Assembly: GCA_035353395.1 (NCBI GenBank)
Contig: DAOPZL010000045.1
Location: 1-22,594, forward strand
DNA: 22,594 nt
Direction of reading: 5' to 3'
Source: UBA1801 sp035353395
Lineage (GTDB): Bacteria > Acidobacteriota > Holophagae > Holophagales > Holophagaceae
This document shows positions 1-6,845 of this stretch, piece by piece. A program made the position numbers and the translations under genes. Numbering within the stretch: the first letter of the stretch is position 1; every line of letters starts with the position of its first letter. The notes beneath the pieces were generated by a model that was not told where the DNA came from, made no database searches, and worked only from the letters and a program-made list of their open reading frames with translations.

Positions 1-648
1 ATCGCCCGCCGGCTCGGGGCGGACTTGTGCGGCATCGCGGACGTGGAGCGGTTCGCCGGGGCTCCCGCGGGAGCCCACCCGCGCGACGCCTTCCCCGGCT
101 GCCGGTCCGTGATCGTGCTGGCCAGGCGCTTCCCGCTGGGAACCCTCGCCTGCGGTTCGACCATCCCCTACACGATCGTCCGGAACCAGCTCACGGCCGT
201 CATGGACCGGATGACCTTCGACCTCTCCTGCGAGCTGGAGGCCCTGGGCGCAGTGGGCGTACCCACCGGCGCCATCGGGCCGACCAACCTGGATCCCGCC
301 TCCGGGCGCTTCCGCGGGCTGGTCTCCCTGAAGCACGCCGGCGAGCTGGCCGGCCTGGGCAGGATCGGCAGGAACACGCTGCTCGTGAACGAACAGTTCG
401 GGAACATGATCTGGCTCGGCGCCGTGCTCACCGACGCGGCCCTGGCCCCGGATCCCCTGGCGGACTACGAGCCCTGTGTCCCGGGCTGCGAGGCCTGCGT
501 CCGGGCCTGCCCCATCCAGGCCCTGGGCGATCCGGCCATGGACCAGGGGGCCTGCTGGAACTTCGCCTTCGGCCCGGAAGGCGGCGGCGAGTGGCGCATC
601 AAGTGCCACCGCTGCCGTTCCGTGTGCCCGCACCACCGCGGCCTATGA
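1..648 (+). CDS. QueG-like 4Fe-4S protein (5' partial)
   Basis: The reading frame is already open at base 1 and 215 residues are visible, so the true start lies upstream; an in-frame TTG at 25 falls inside the conserved phrase LGADLCGIADVERF and is not a credible start. The C-terminal third carries two cysteine groups, CVPGCEACVRACP (C-x3-C-x2-C-x3-CP) and KCHRCRSVCP, with one extra Cys between them, typical of a protein binding two [4Fe-4S] clusters. The LKHAGELAGLGRIGRNTLLVNEQFG segment resembles epoxyqueuosine reductase (QueG) and its many paralogues of unknown reaction. The protein ends soon after the second cluster and has no HEAT-repeat tail such as true QueG can carry, so I call it QueG-like rather than QueG. 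Its stop overlaps the stop of the convergent acetyltransferase gene. Confidence 0.75.
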   Translation: MARRLGADLCGIADVERFAGAPAGAHPRDAFPGCRSVIVLARRFPLGTLACGSTIPYTIVRNQLTAVMDRMTFDLSCELEALGAVGVPTGAIGPTNLDPASGRFRGLVSLKHAGELAGLGRIGRNTLLVNEQFGNMIWLGAVLTDAALAPDPLADYEPCVPGCEACVRACPIQALGDPAMDQGACWNFAFGPEGGGEWRIKCHRCRSVCPHHRGL

Positions 649-1506
649 GAGCCGGAACTCCATCTCGTACTGGGAGACGAGTTCCCGGAAGCCGCACTGC
701 TGGAGCACCGAGACCGTGGCCAGGTCGGAGGCGTCCACGTTGTTGACCCGGACGGACCGCCCGCCGGGCTCGACGTTCCTGAGGGCGTGGGCCAGGAGGC
801 TCTTGCCGATGCCCCGTCCGCGGTGGCTCCGCTTGACGACCAGGGACATGATCCAGCGCAGGGTCGGGTAGTAGACCACCAGCCCCACGCAGGCCGCGCC
901 GTCGAACGCCCCGTAGAGCCTGATCCCGTCGGGCACGGCACGGACCGCGTCGAAGGTGTTCTCCCAGCTGGGCTGCCAGTCCAGTTCGGGCAGCAGCACG
1001 TCCAGCGCTTCCGGTCCCACGGGCCGGATCTCGACGAGGGCGGAGGCCTCGGGCAGCCGCGGATCGGTCCTCTGGTAGCACACCATCGGCCGCGTGATCC
1101 GGAAGCCGGTCCGCTCGTAGGCCTTGACGGCGGGTTCGTTCTCCTGGATCACCTCCAGCAGGAACCGGGTGGTCCCCCGGCCCCTCAGGACCGGCAGCGC
1201 CGCGTCGAAGATCCGGCCGGCCAGGCCTTGGCCGCGATGGGCCTTGACGATCCCGGTGCAGGCATCGAAGGCGGCGGGTTCGCCGGCCCAGGTGCCCAGC
1301 CCCACCAGGGTCAGTCCGACGAGCCTGCCGTCCTGGAAGGCCCCGGGACTGCAGGCGAAGTCCACGCCGTTCTTCATGGCCCGGCGCCACAGGACCTCCT
1401 TCGTCATGTAGCTCATGTCCATGAGATAGTCCGCGAAGGCTTCGGTCATGGCCTCGTGGATGGTGCCGAAGGGCGTCCCGCCCAGGAACTTGATCTCGTA
1501 ATCCAT
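643..1506 (-). CDS. Tandem GNAT-family N-acetyltransferase
   Basis: This 287-residue protein is built from two GNAT folds in a row. Each has the acetyl-CoA pyrophosphate-binding loop: HRGQGLAGRIF near residue 92 and HRGRGIGKSLL near residue 230. Each is followed by the usual late strand ending in a GF motif (ERTGFR and QQCGFRE). Tandem GNAT proteins usually have one active and one degenerate half; the C-terminal loop (RGRGIG) fits the R/Q-x-x-G-x-G/A consensus best. The substrate cannot be told. The start is the ATG at 1506, preceded by a very strong GGAGGAGGAGG ribosome-binding site lying in the end of corA. Only two bases separate it from the corA stop, so the two genes are almost certainly co-transcribed and translationally coupled. 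Its TAG stop overlaps the stop of the convergent iron-sulfur gene. Confidence 0.85.
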   Translation of the reverse strand: MDYEIKFLGGTPFGTIHEAMTEAFADYLMDMSYMTKEVLWRRAMKNGVDFACSPGAFQDGRLVGLTLVGLGTWAGEPAAFDACTGIVKAHRGQGLAGRIFDAALPVLRGRGTTRFLLEVIQENEPAVKAYERTGFRITRPMVCYQRTDPRLPEASALVEIRPVGPEALDVLLPELDWQPSWENTFDAVRAVPDGIRLYGAFDGAACVGLVVYYPTLRWIMSLVVKRSHRGRGIGKSLLAHALRNVEPGGRSVRVNNVDASDLATVSVLQQCGFRELVSQYEMEFRLS

Positions 1507-1508
1507 GC

Positions 1509-2603
1509 TCACAGCCACCTCCTCCTCCGGAACATCGCCAGCATGACGCCGGCCGTCGCGATGCAGATCATCCAGAATGCCGCATATCCCCAGGCCTTTC
1601 CCAGCTCCGGGATGTTGGGGAAGTTCATGCCGTAGACCCCGGCGAGGAACGTGATGGGGATGAAGATGGTGCTGATGATGGTGAGCACCTTCATGATCTC
1701 GTTCATGCGGTGCGAAGCGGCGGACATGTAGGTATCCGAAAGGTCGCCCGCGCTCTCCCGCAGGATCTCGACGATGTCCATGATCTGGATGACGTGGTCG
1801 TAGAGGTCGTGCATGTAGAGGCGCGTCTCCTCGCTCATGCACTCGTGGGGCTCCCGGTGGAGGCCGGAGACCACCTCCCGCATGGGCCAGGCGACCCGGT
1901 GCAGCACGAGCAGGTCCCGCTTGAGCTGGTGGATCTCGTTGATGGACTGGCTGCCCGGATGCTCCAGGATCCCGCTCTCCAGGTCCTCCGCGAAATCGCT
2001 GAAGGACTCCAGGATGGGGAAGAAGCGGTCCACGATCGCGTCCAGGAGGGAATACATGAGGAAGCTGGCGTCGCAGGCGCGCAGGCGCGAGCCCTTCGAG
2101 TGGATGCGCTGGCGGATCGGCTCCCAGAGGTCGCTGGGGCCCTCCCGGAAGGTCAGGACGGTCTTGTGTCCCAGGAAGATGGAGATCTGCTCGCTGCGGA
2201 CCCGGCTGCCCTCCACCTGCGCCGCCCGGGCGACGATGAACAGGCGGGCCAGCGTCTCGCCGTCCTCGCCGCCGTACGGCTCGACTTTCGGCCGCTGGGT
2301 GACGTGGAGGACGTCCTCGACGGCCAGCGGGTGGAGCTCGTACTTGGTGGCCAGGGCATGGATGACGTTCATGTCCGAGAGGCCGTCCACGTTGATCCAG
2401 CGGACCCTGGACCACGCCGGCCGATGGCGGGCCAGGAAGTCCGCCACCTCGTGGATCTCCTGCGCCAGCACTTCCCCAGGGCAGTAGTCGATGCAGGTCA
2501 AGGCCACGGGGCCGAGGCTTCCTCCAGCCTGCAGGATCTCGTCGTGCTCCAGCCCGGGCGCCGCCCCGGGGTTGCTCTTCACTCGGACCGGCTGCGGTTC
2601 CAT
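1509..2603 (-). CDS. corA: CorA-family magnesium/cobalt transporter
   Basis: This 364-residue protein belongs to the CorA/2-TM-GxN family, pentameric channels for Mg2+ and sometimes Co2+, Ni2+ or Zn2+. The family signature YGMNF is present (G325-M326-N327) at the end of the first membrane helix (ISTIFIPITFLAGVYGMNF). It is followed by the short periplasmic loop NIPELGKAWGY, matching the usual MPEL loop with one change, then a second membrane helix and a basic RRRRW tail inside the cell. The large N-terminal cytoplasmic domain and the long stalk helix (about residues 180-300) are normal for the family. The ATG at 2603 follows an AGGGA ribosome-binding site buried in a perfect hairpin (2609-2628). 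It is first in a probable two-gene unit with the acetyltransferase gene. Confidence 0.93.
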   Translation of the reverse strand: MEPQPVRVKSNPGAAPGLEHDEILQAGGSLGPVALTCIDYCPGEVLAQEIHEVADFLARHRPAWSRVRWINVDGLSDMNVIHALATKYELHPLAVEDVLHVTQRPKVEPYGGEDGETLARLFIVARAAQVEGSRVRSEQISIFLGHKTVLTFREGPSDLWEPIRQRIHSKGSRLRACDASFLMYSLLDAIVDRFFPILESFSDFAEDLESGILEHPGSQSINEIHQLKRDLLVLHRVAWPMREVVSGLHREPHECMSEETRLYMHDLYDHVIQIMDIVEILRESAGDLSDTYMSAASHRMNEIMKVLTIISTIFIPITFLAGVYGMNFPNIPELGKAWGYAAFWMICIATAGVMLAMFRRRRWL

Positions 2604-2608
2604 GGCAT

Positions 2609-2628
2609 GTCCCTGTGGATACAGGGAC
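2609..2628 (-). promoter_or_regulatory. Perfect hairpin covering the corA ribosome-binding site
   Basis: Two perfectly complementary 8-base arms (GTCCCTGT at 2609-2616 and ACAGGGAC at 2621-2628) flank a 4-base loop. In the corA mRNA the 3' arm is ACAGGGAC, whose AGGGA is the only Shine-Dalgarno-like sequence before the ATG at 2603, at normal spacing. The folded form would hide the ribosome-binding site. As DNA it is also a 20-base palindrome that a dimeric repressor could bind. The structure is plain to see; a regulatory role is inference. Confidence 0.5.
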
Positions 2629-2663
2629 TACCATACCCGCCCCCCGGCAAAGAGACTACGCGT

Positions 2664-3107
2664 CTAGGTGGGGAACTCGTGGTTGGCGATGAGGACGTCC
2701 ATGCCGCTCAGCAGGCTCTCCCGGTCGGCGATGGCCTCGTAGACCACGTCCCGGTTGGAGACCACGCCCAGGACTTTCTTTCCGTCGAGGACGGGCACGT
2801 GGCGGAAGCCCTTCTCGGACATCAGCGCCATGCACTCGTCCACGGTGGTCTCGGGCTTCACCCCCAGGACCTTGCGCGTCATGACTTCCCCCACGGTCCG
2901 CTCCAGGCACTTCGCGCCCTGGGCGGCCACGAGGCGCACCAGGTCCCGCTCCGAGAAGATGCCCACGAGCCGCTCGTCGTCCATGACGAGGAGGGCGCCG
3001 ATCTTCTTCTCGTGCAGGCGCCTGACGGCCTGCTGCACCGTGGCCTCGGGTTCGATGAACCAGAAGCAGTTCGCCTTGCGGTTGAGAATGGTCTGGATGT
3101 TACTCAT
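2664..3107 (-). CDS. Two-CBS-domain protein
   Basis: This 147-residue protein consists of little more than a CBS pair (Bateman module), at about residues 10-65 and 75-130. Each domain has the typical pattern of a variable strand, a helix such as VQQAVRRLHEKKIGALLVMD, and the GIFSERDLVR or GVVSNRDVVY turn. Stand-alone CBS pairs bind adenosine nucleotides such as AMP, ATP or S-adenosylmethionine and act as energy or redox sensors; the ligand and partner here are unknown. The start is the ATG at 3107, preceded by AGAGGG. The same frame stays open far upstream as a shadow of flhA and should not be used. It is divergent from flhA and 60 bases upstream of corA on the same strand, so it may be co-transcribed with corA. 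Confidence 0.88.
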   Translation of the reverse strand: MSNIQTILNRKANCFWFIEPEATVQQAVRRLHEKKIGALLVMDDERLVGIFSERDLVRLVAAQGAKCLERTVGEVMTRKVLGVKPETTVDECMALMSEKGFRHVPVLDGKKVLGVVSNRDVVYEAIADRESLLSGMDVLIANHEFPT

Positions 3108-3225
3108 GGCTACCCTCTGCCGGAAAGATCGCATCGAAAACATAGCCCCGCGGATGGAGCGCGCTAGGGAAAAAGCCATCCGGTCCGTCCGCGGCGGGCT
3201 CCCGCCGCACGTCCCCGGGCGCTCC

Positions 3226-3242
3226 CTGGCATCCCTTTCGCC
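3226..3242 (+). promoter_or_regulatory. Weak sigma-54-like promoter candidate before flhA
   Basis: The sequence CTGGCATCCCTTTCGCC has the invariant GG (3228-3229) and GC (3240-3241) dinucleotides at the exact 10-base spacing of a -24/-12 promoter and matches TGGCA, but it deviates elsewhere. Transcription would start about 10 bases before the flhA ATG, which is short. Such a match can arise by chance in GC-rich DNA. Confidence 0.2.
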
Positions 3243-3263
3243 CTCCGCCGGGCGGGTGTCAGA

Positions 3264-5357
3264 ATGCTGACCTTCCTCGACCGACTCATGCCCTACATGG
3301 CCCGCCTCGCCAAGCGGGTGGATCTCGCTGCGCCCATCTTCGTCATCATCGTGCTGATCGTGATGATCGTCCCGGTGCCCGGCACGGCCCTGGACCTGCT
3401 CATCGTCTTCAACATCACCATGTCCCTGGTGATCCTGATGGTGGGCATGTACGTCAACCGGCCCCAGGATTTCAGCGCCTACCCCTCCATCCTGTTGATG
3501 ATCACCCTGTTCAGGCTGTCCCTGAACGTGGCGGCCACCCGCCGCATCCTGCTCTACGCGGGCGACCAGGGACCGGACGCCGCCGGCCACATGATCAGGG
3601 CCTTCGGCCAGTTCGTGGTGGGCGGCAGCTACATCATCGGCCTGGTGGTCTTCCTCATCCTGCTGGCCATCCAGTTCATCGTCATCAACCACGGCGCCGG
3701 GCGCATCGCGGAAGTGACCGCCCGGTTCACCCTGGACGCCATGCCCGGCAAGCAGATGGCCATCGACGCCGACCTGAACGCCGGCTACATCGACGAGGCG
3801 GAGGCCCGGAAGCGCCGCCGGGAGATCGCGGAGGAGGCCAACTTCTACGGGGCCATGGACGGCGCCATCAAGTTCACGACCCGGGACGCCATCGCCTCCC
3901 TCATCATCCTGGGCGTGAACATCGTGGGCGGCGTCCTCCTCGGCGTCCTGCGCTACGACATGCCCGTCCTGACCGCCCTCGAGACCTTCACCCTCCTGAC
4001 CGTGGGCGACGGCCTCGTGACCGCCATCCCCAGCCTGCTCATCTCCGTGGGCGGCGCCATCCTCACGACGCGCAGCGGGTCCAAGTCCCTGGACCTGGGC
4101 ACCGAGGTCGTGGGCCAGCTCGGCCTGGACTGGCGCCCCCTGGGCATCGCCTCGTGCGTCCTGTTCGTCTTCGGCATCGTCCCCGGCATGCCGATGCTGC
4201 CCTTCTGGGTCATGGGCGTCCTGTTCCTGCTCCTGGCCTACGCCACCTACAAGTTCGGCGTCATCCGGCAGGAACAGAAGGCCATGGCCGAGACCAAGGA
4301 CAAGCTCAAGCCCGCGGAGGGGCCGGAACGGGTGGAGGCCCTGCTCAAGGTGGACGCCCTGGGGCTGGAGGTCGGCTACGCCCTGATCCCCCTCCTGGAC
4401 GCCAAGCAGGGCGGCACCGTGCTGGAGCGCATCAAGGCCGTCCGGCGGCAGATGGCCCAGGAGATGGGCATCGTGGTCCCGCCCATCCGCATCCGGGACA
4501 ATCTCCAGCTTCCCGCCAACACCTACCGCCTGCTGCTCAGGGGCGAGGAGATCGGCCGGGGCGAGATCCAGCCGGGCAACTTCCTGGCCATGAATCCCGG
4601 CACGGCCACCGAGGCGATCGCCGGAACCGCCACCACGGAGCCCGCCTTCGGGCTGCCCGCCTACTGGATCCAGGGGGGCCAGCGCGACCATGCCCAGCTC
4701 CTGGGCTACACCGTCGTGGACGGCGCCACGGTCATCACCACCCACCTCGCCGAGATGATCAAGCAGCACGCCCCCGAACTCCTGGGCAGGCCCGACGTCC
4801 AGCAGCTGCTGGAGACCCTCAAGGAGACGTCCCCCAAGCTGGTCGAGGAGATCGTGCCCGCCATCGTGCCCATGGGGACCCTCGTCCGGATCCTGCAGAA
4901 CCTCCTCCGGGAAAGAGTCTCCATCCGGGACCTGGGCCGGATCCTCGAGGCGGCCGCCGACGCCGCCCCCGTCACCCGGGATCCCGTGATGCTGACGGAA
5001 TACGTGCGGCAGCACATGGGGCGCGCCCTCGCCGGCCCCCACCTCAACGAGAACAACGAGCTGGGCGTGCTGGTGCTGGACCCCCAGCTCGAGCACACCA
5101 TCCAGGGCGGCATCGAGACCTCGGACCGGGGCAGCTTCCTGGCCCTGGACCCCACCCGCATCCAGGAGCTGCTCACCCGCATCGTCAACGGCGTCACGAC
5201 CCTGCTTCCGGGCGCCCAGCCCGTGCTGCTCACCAACCCCGTGGTCCGGCCCCACCTCCGCCGCCTCCTGGAGCGGGCCCTGCCCCACCTGGTCGTCCTG
5301 AGCCACAGCGAGATCCCCCTGGACATCCGGGTCGTCAACCTCGGGACGGTGTCATGA
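3264..5357 (+). CDS. flhA: Flagellar type III export gate protein FlhA
   Basis: FlhA is the large inner-membrane component of the flagellar export gate; its membrane half forms the ion-driven channel and its cytoplasmic half docks chaperone-substrate complexes. The 697-residue length is normal for the family. The N-terminal half has the expected run of hydrophobic helices beginning at APIFVIIVLIVMIVPVPG. The diagnostic FHIPEP-family signature is intact at about residues 147-170 (RIAEVTARFTLDAMPGKQMA, then IDAD). The soluble C-terminal domain starts near residue 345 and ends with the family-typical phrase LSHSEIPLDIRVVNLGTVS. The ATG at 3264 was chosen because the hydrophobic N-terminus starts just after it; its ribosome-binding site is weak. 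The usual partners flhB and fliR are not directly upstream: flhA heads this run and is divergent from the CBS gene. Confidence 0.97.
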   Translation: MLTFLDRLMPYMARLAKRVDLAAPIFVIIVLIVMIVPVPGTALDLLIVFNITMSLVILMVGMYVNRPQDFSAYPSILLMITLFRLSLNVAATRRILLYAGDQGPDAAGHMIRAFGQFVVGGSYIIGLVVFLILLAIQFIVINHGAGRIAEVTARFTLDAMPGKQMAIDADLNAGYIDEAEARKRRREIAEEANFYGAMDGAIKFTTRDAIASLIILGVNIVGGVLLGVLRYDMPVLTALETFTLLTVGDGLVTAIPSLLISVGGAILTTRSGSKSLDLGTEVVGQLGLDWRPLGIASCVLFVFGIVPGMPMLPFWVMGVLFLLLAYATYKFGVIRQEQKAMAETKDKLKPAEGPERVEALLKVDALGLEVGYALIPLLDAKQGGTVLERIKAVRRQMAQEMGIVVPPIRIRDNLQLPANTYRLLLRGEEIGRGEIQPGNFLAMNPGTATEAIAGTATTEPAFGLPAYWIQGGQRDHAQLLGYTVVDGATVITTHLAEMIKQHAPELLGRPDVQQLLETLKETSPKLVEEIVPAIVPMGTLVRILQNLLRERVSIRDLGRILEAAADAAPVTRDPVMLTEYVRQHMGRALAGPHLNENNELGVLVLDPQLEHTIQGGIETSDRGSFLALDPTRIQELLTRIVNGVTTLLPGAQPVLLTNPVVRPHLRRLLERALPHLVVLSHSEIPLDIRVVNLGTVS

Positions 5358-5360
5358 GCC

Positions 5361-5460
5361 CGCGAAAGAAGAACATGGAACCGCGAAAAACACGAAATCA
5401 CGCGAAACAAAATCCGCTTTTCTTTACGCGCGCTTCAGCGCCTTTCGCGGTTCCTTCTTT
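5361..5460. repeat. Intergenic imperfect palindrome (REP/MITE-like element)
   Basis: The 115-base gap between flhA and flhF is unlike its neighbours. It contains the perfect 12-base inverted arms GGAACCGCGAAA (5377-5388) and TTTCGCGGTTCC (5443-5454). The symmetry continues imperfectly outward (GAAAGAAGAA against TTCTTTCT) and inward (runs of CACGAAA/CGCGAAA against TTTACGCGCG), so nearly the whole gap can fold on itself. The repeated CGCGAAA/CACGAAA units look like a dispersed intergenic repeat family. It may also stabilise or attenuate mRNA between flhA and flhF. No second copy was seen in this window. Confidence 0.6.
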
Positions 5461-5472
5461 CTCCGGTGATCC

Positions 5473-6771
5473 ATGCGCGTGAAGACCTTCGAAGCTGCCT
5501 CCATGCAGGAAGCCCTCAACATCGTGAAGCGCGAGATGGGAGAGGAGGCCTTCATCCTCTCCACCCGCACCAAGCAGAAGAAGGGACCCCTCGGCATGGT
5601 CGAGGAGGCCATGATCGAGGTGACGGCGGCGGTGGACGAGAATGCGCCGCCCCCGCCCCAGGCTCCTCCCCCGGAGGCTCCGAAGCCGACCTACGGCCTG
5701 AGGCCCTCCCTCCCGGCCGCCCGGATGCCCGAGCCCGCGCGCGCCCAGCTTCGGGAGCCGCGCGCATCGCAGCCGCAGCCGCCCCCGCCGCCGCTGGATC
5801 TCCAGCCCCTCCGCCGGGAGCTCCTGGAGATCAAGGGCGCCGTGGAGGCGCTGAAGGAGCAGGAGTCCCGGAACAAGACCATCCTGCACGAGCTGGACCA
5901 GATGAAGGCGCTCCTCAACAGGATCCAGAAGCAGGGCATGCCCTCCGCCCAGCTCCAGCTCCCCACGCGCCTCCTCGAACTCTACGGGACCCTGGTGGCC
6001 AACGACGTGGATCCCATGATCGCCATGCGGCTCTGCGAATACACCCAGCGGGCCCTTCTGGACCAGGGCGGCGACGAGGACGTGGACCCCGAGAAGGCGC
6101 ACTTGTTCATGCGGCGCGTCATCGCGGACTTCATCCCGGTGGCCTCCCCCATCCAGCTCGAGCCCGGCAGGACGCGGGTGGCGGCCCTGGTGGGGCCGAC
6201 CGGGGTCGGGAAGACGACCACCATCGCCAAGCTGGCGGCCTACGCGAAGCTCGAGCTCAAGCAGCGCGTGGCCCTCGTCACCCTGGACACCTTCCGCATG
6301 GCCGCCGTGGACCAGCTCCAGCAGTACGCCCAGATCCTGCAGGTGCCGATCCACGTGGCCCTCACCATCGAGGATCTCCGCAGCGCCCTCCGCTTCTACC
6401 AGGACCGCACCCTCGTGCTCATCGACACCCCGGGCCACAGCCCCAGGGACGGGGAAGTGCTCGGGCAGCTCCGCCGCTTCCTTGAGGAACTGCCCGAGGT
6501 GGAGACCCACCTGGTCCTTTCCGCGACCACCAAGCCCCGGGACATGGCCGAGATCGCCCAGCGGTTCGAGCCCCTGAAGCCGGGCCGCCTCGTCTTCACC
6601 AAGCTGGACGAGACGTCCACGTTCGGCCCGATCCTCTCCACCCTGGTGCGCGTGAAGAAACCCCTCAGCTACCTCGGCACCGGCCAGGAAGTGCCGCAGG
6701 ATCTTGAACTGGCCACCAGCCGCCGAGTGGCTGACCTGATCCTCCCCGTTCCCCAGGTGGTGGGCCTATGA
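5473..6771 (+). CDS. flhF: Flagellar placement GTPase FlhF
   Basis: FlhF is the SRP-type GTPase that marks the cell pole or site where a flagellum is built. The 432-residue protein starts with the family's conserved N-terminus (MRVKTFEAASMQEALNIVKREMGEEAFILSTR). A proline-rich, probably disordered linker follows (about residues 55-115), then a helical N domain and the NG GTPase domain. Visible GTPase motifs are the P-loop GPTGVGKT (241-248), DTFR (272-275), DTPG (318-321) and TKLDE (376-380). The ATG at 5473 matches the family start. Its TGA at 6769-6771 overlaps the ATG of a possible 25-codon frame leading to flhG. The neighbouring flhG supplies its GTPase activator, a standard pairing for polar or number-controlled flagella. 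Confidence 0.96.
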   Translation: MRVKTFEAASMQEALNIVKREMGEEAFILSTRTKQKKGPLGMVEEAMIEVTAAVDENAPPPPQAPPPEAPKPTYGLRPSLPAARMPEPARAQLREPRASQPQPPPPPLDLQPLRRELLEIKGAVEALKEQESRNKTILHELDQMKALLNRIQKQGMPSAQLQLPTRLLELYGTLVANDVDPMIAMRLCEYTQRALLDQGGDEDVDPEKAHLFMRRVIADFIPVASPIQLEPGRTRVAALVGPTGVGKTTTIAKLAAYAKLELKQRVALVTLDTFRMAAVDQLQQYAQILQVPIHVALTIEDLRSALRFYQDRTLVLIDTPGHSPRDGEVLGQLRRFLEELPEVETHLVLSATTKPRDMAEIAQRFEPLKPGRLVFTKLDETSTFGPILSTLVRVKKPLSYLGTGQEVPQDLELATSRRVADLILPVPQVVGL

Positions 6772-6845
6772 GCATGAAGCAGGAGCGAAATGCCACTTTG
6801 CCGCAGGCGAAGCCCGCAGGGCGCGGCACAGGAGGTGCCGCATGA
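6768..6845 (+). other. Possible 25-codon coupling frame and hairpin between flhF and flhG
   Basis: An ATG at 6768 overlaps the flhF stop (ATGA) and opens a 25-codon frame whose TGA (6843-6845) overlaps the flhG ATG (ATGA). Within it TGCCGC (6799-6804) can pair with GCGGCA (6823-6828), with an inner GGC-GAA-GCC hairpin, ending just before the strong GGAGGT site of flhG. This could be a translational bridge or a short peptide. The peptide resembles nothing I know and the double overlap could be chance. Confidence 0.25.

Noticed and set aside
27..746. 239-codon frame overlapping the first gene
   Set aside because: Its translation is Arg/Pro/Gly-rich without motifs, while the overlapping frame has the iron-sulfur cysteine pattern.
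2609..2628. LexA box at the corA palindrome (CTGT...ACAG)
   Set aside because: The spacing (CTG-N6-CAG) does not fit the usual CTG-N10-CAG box, and corA is not an SOS-type gene.
1710..3167. 485-codon plus-strand frame opposite corA and the CBS gene
   Set aside because: It is antisense to two genes with clear family motifs; its translation is shadow-like.
2664..5306. 880-codon open frame on the minus strand covering most of flhA
   Set aside because: It is antisense to a clear FlhA. Only its 3' end (2664-3107) is a real CBS-domain gene; the rest is Asp/His/Gly-rich shadow sequence typical of GC-rich DNA.
5398..6510. 370-codon minus-strand frame opposite flhF
   Set aside because: It is a shadow of FlhF, whose GTPase motifs are intact on the plus strand.
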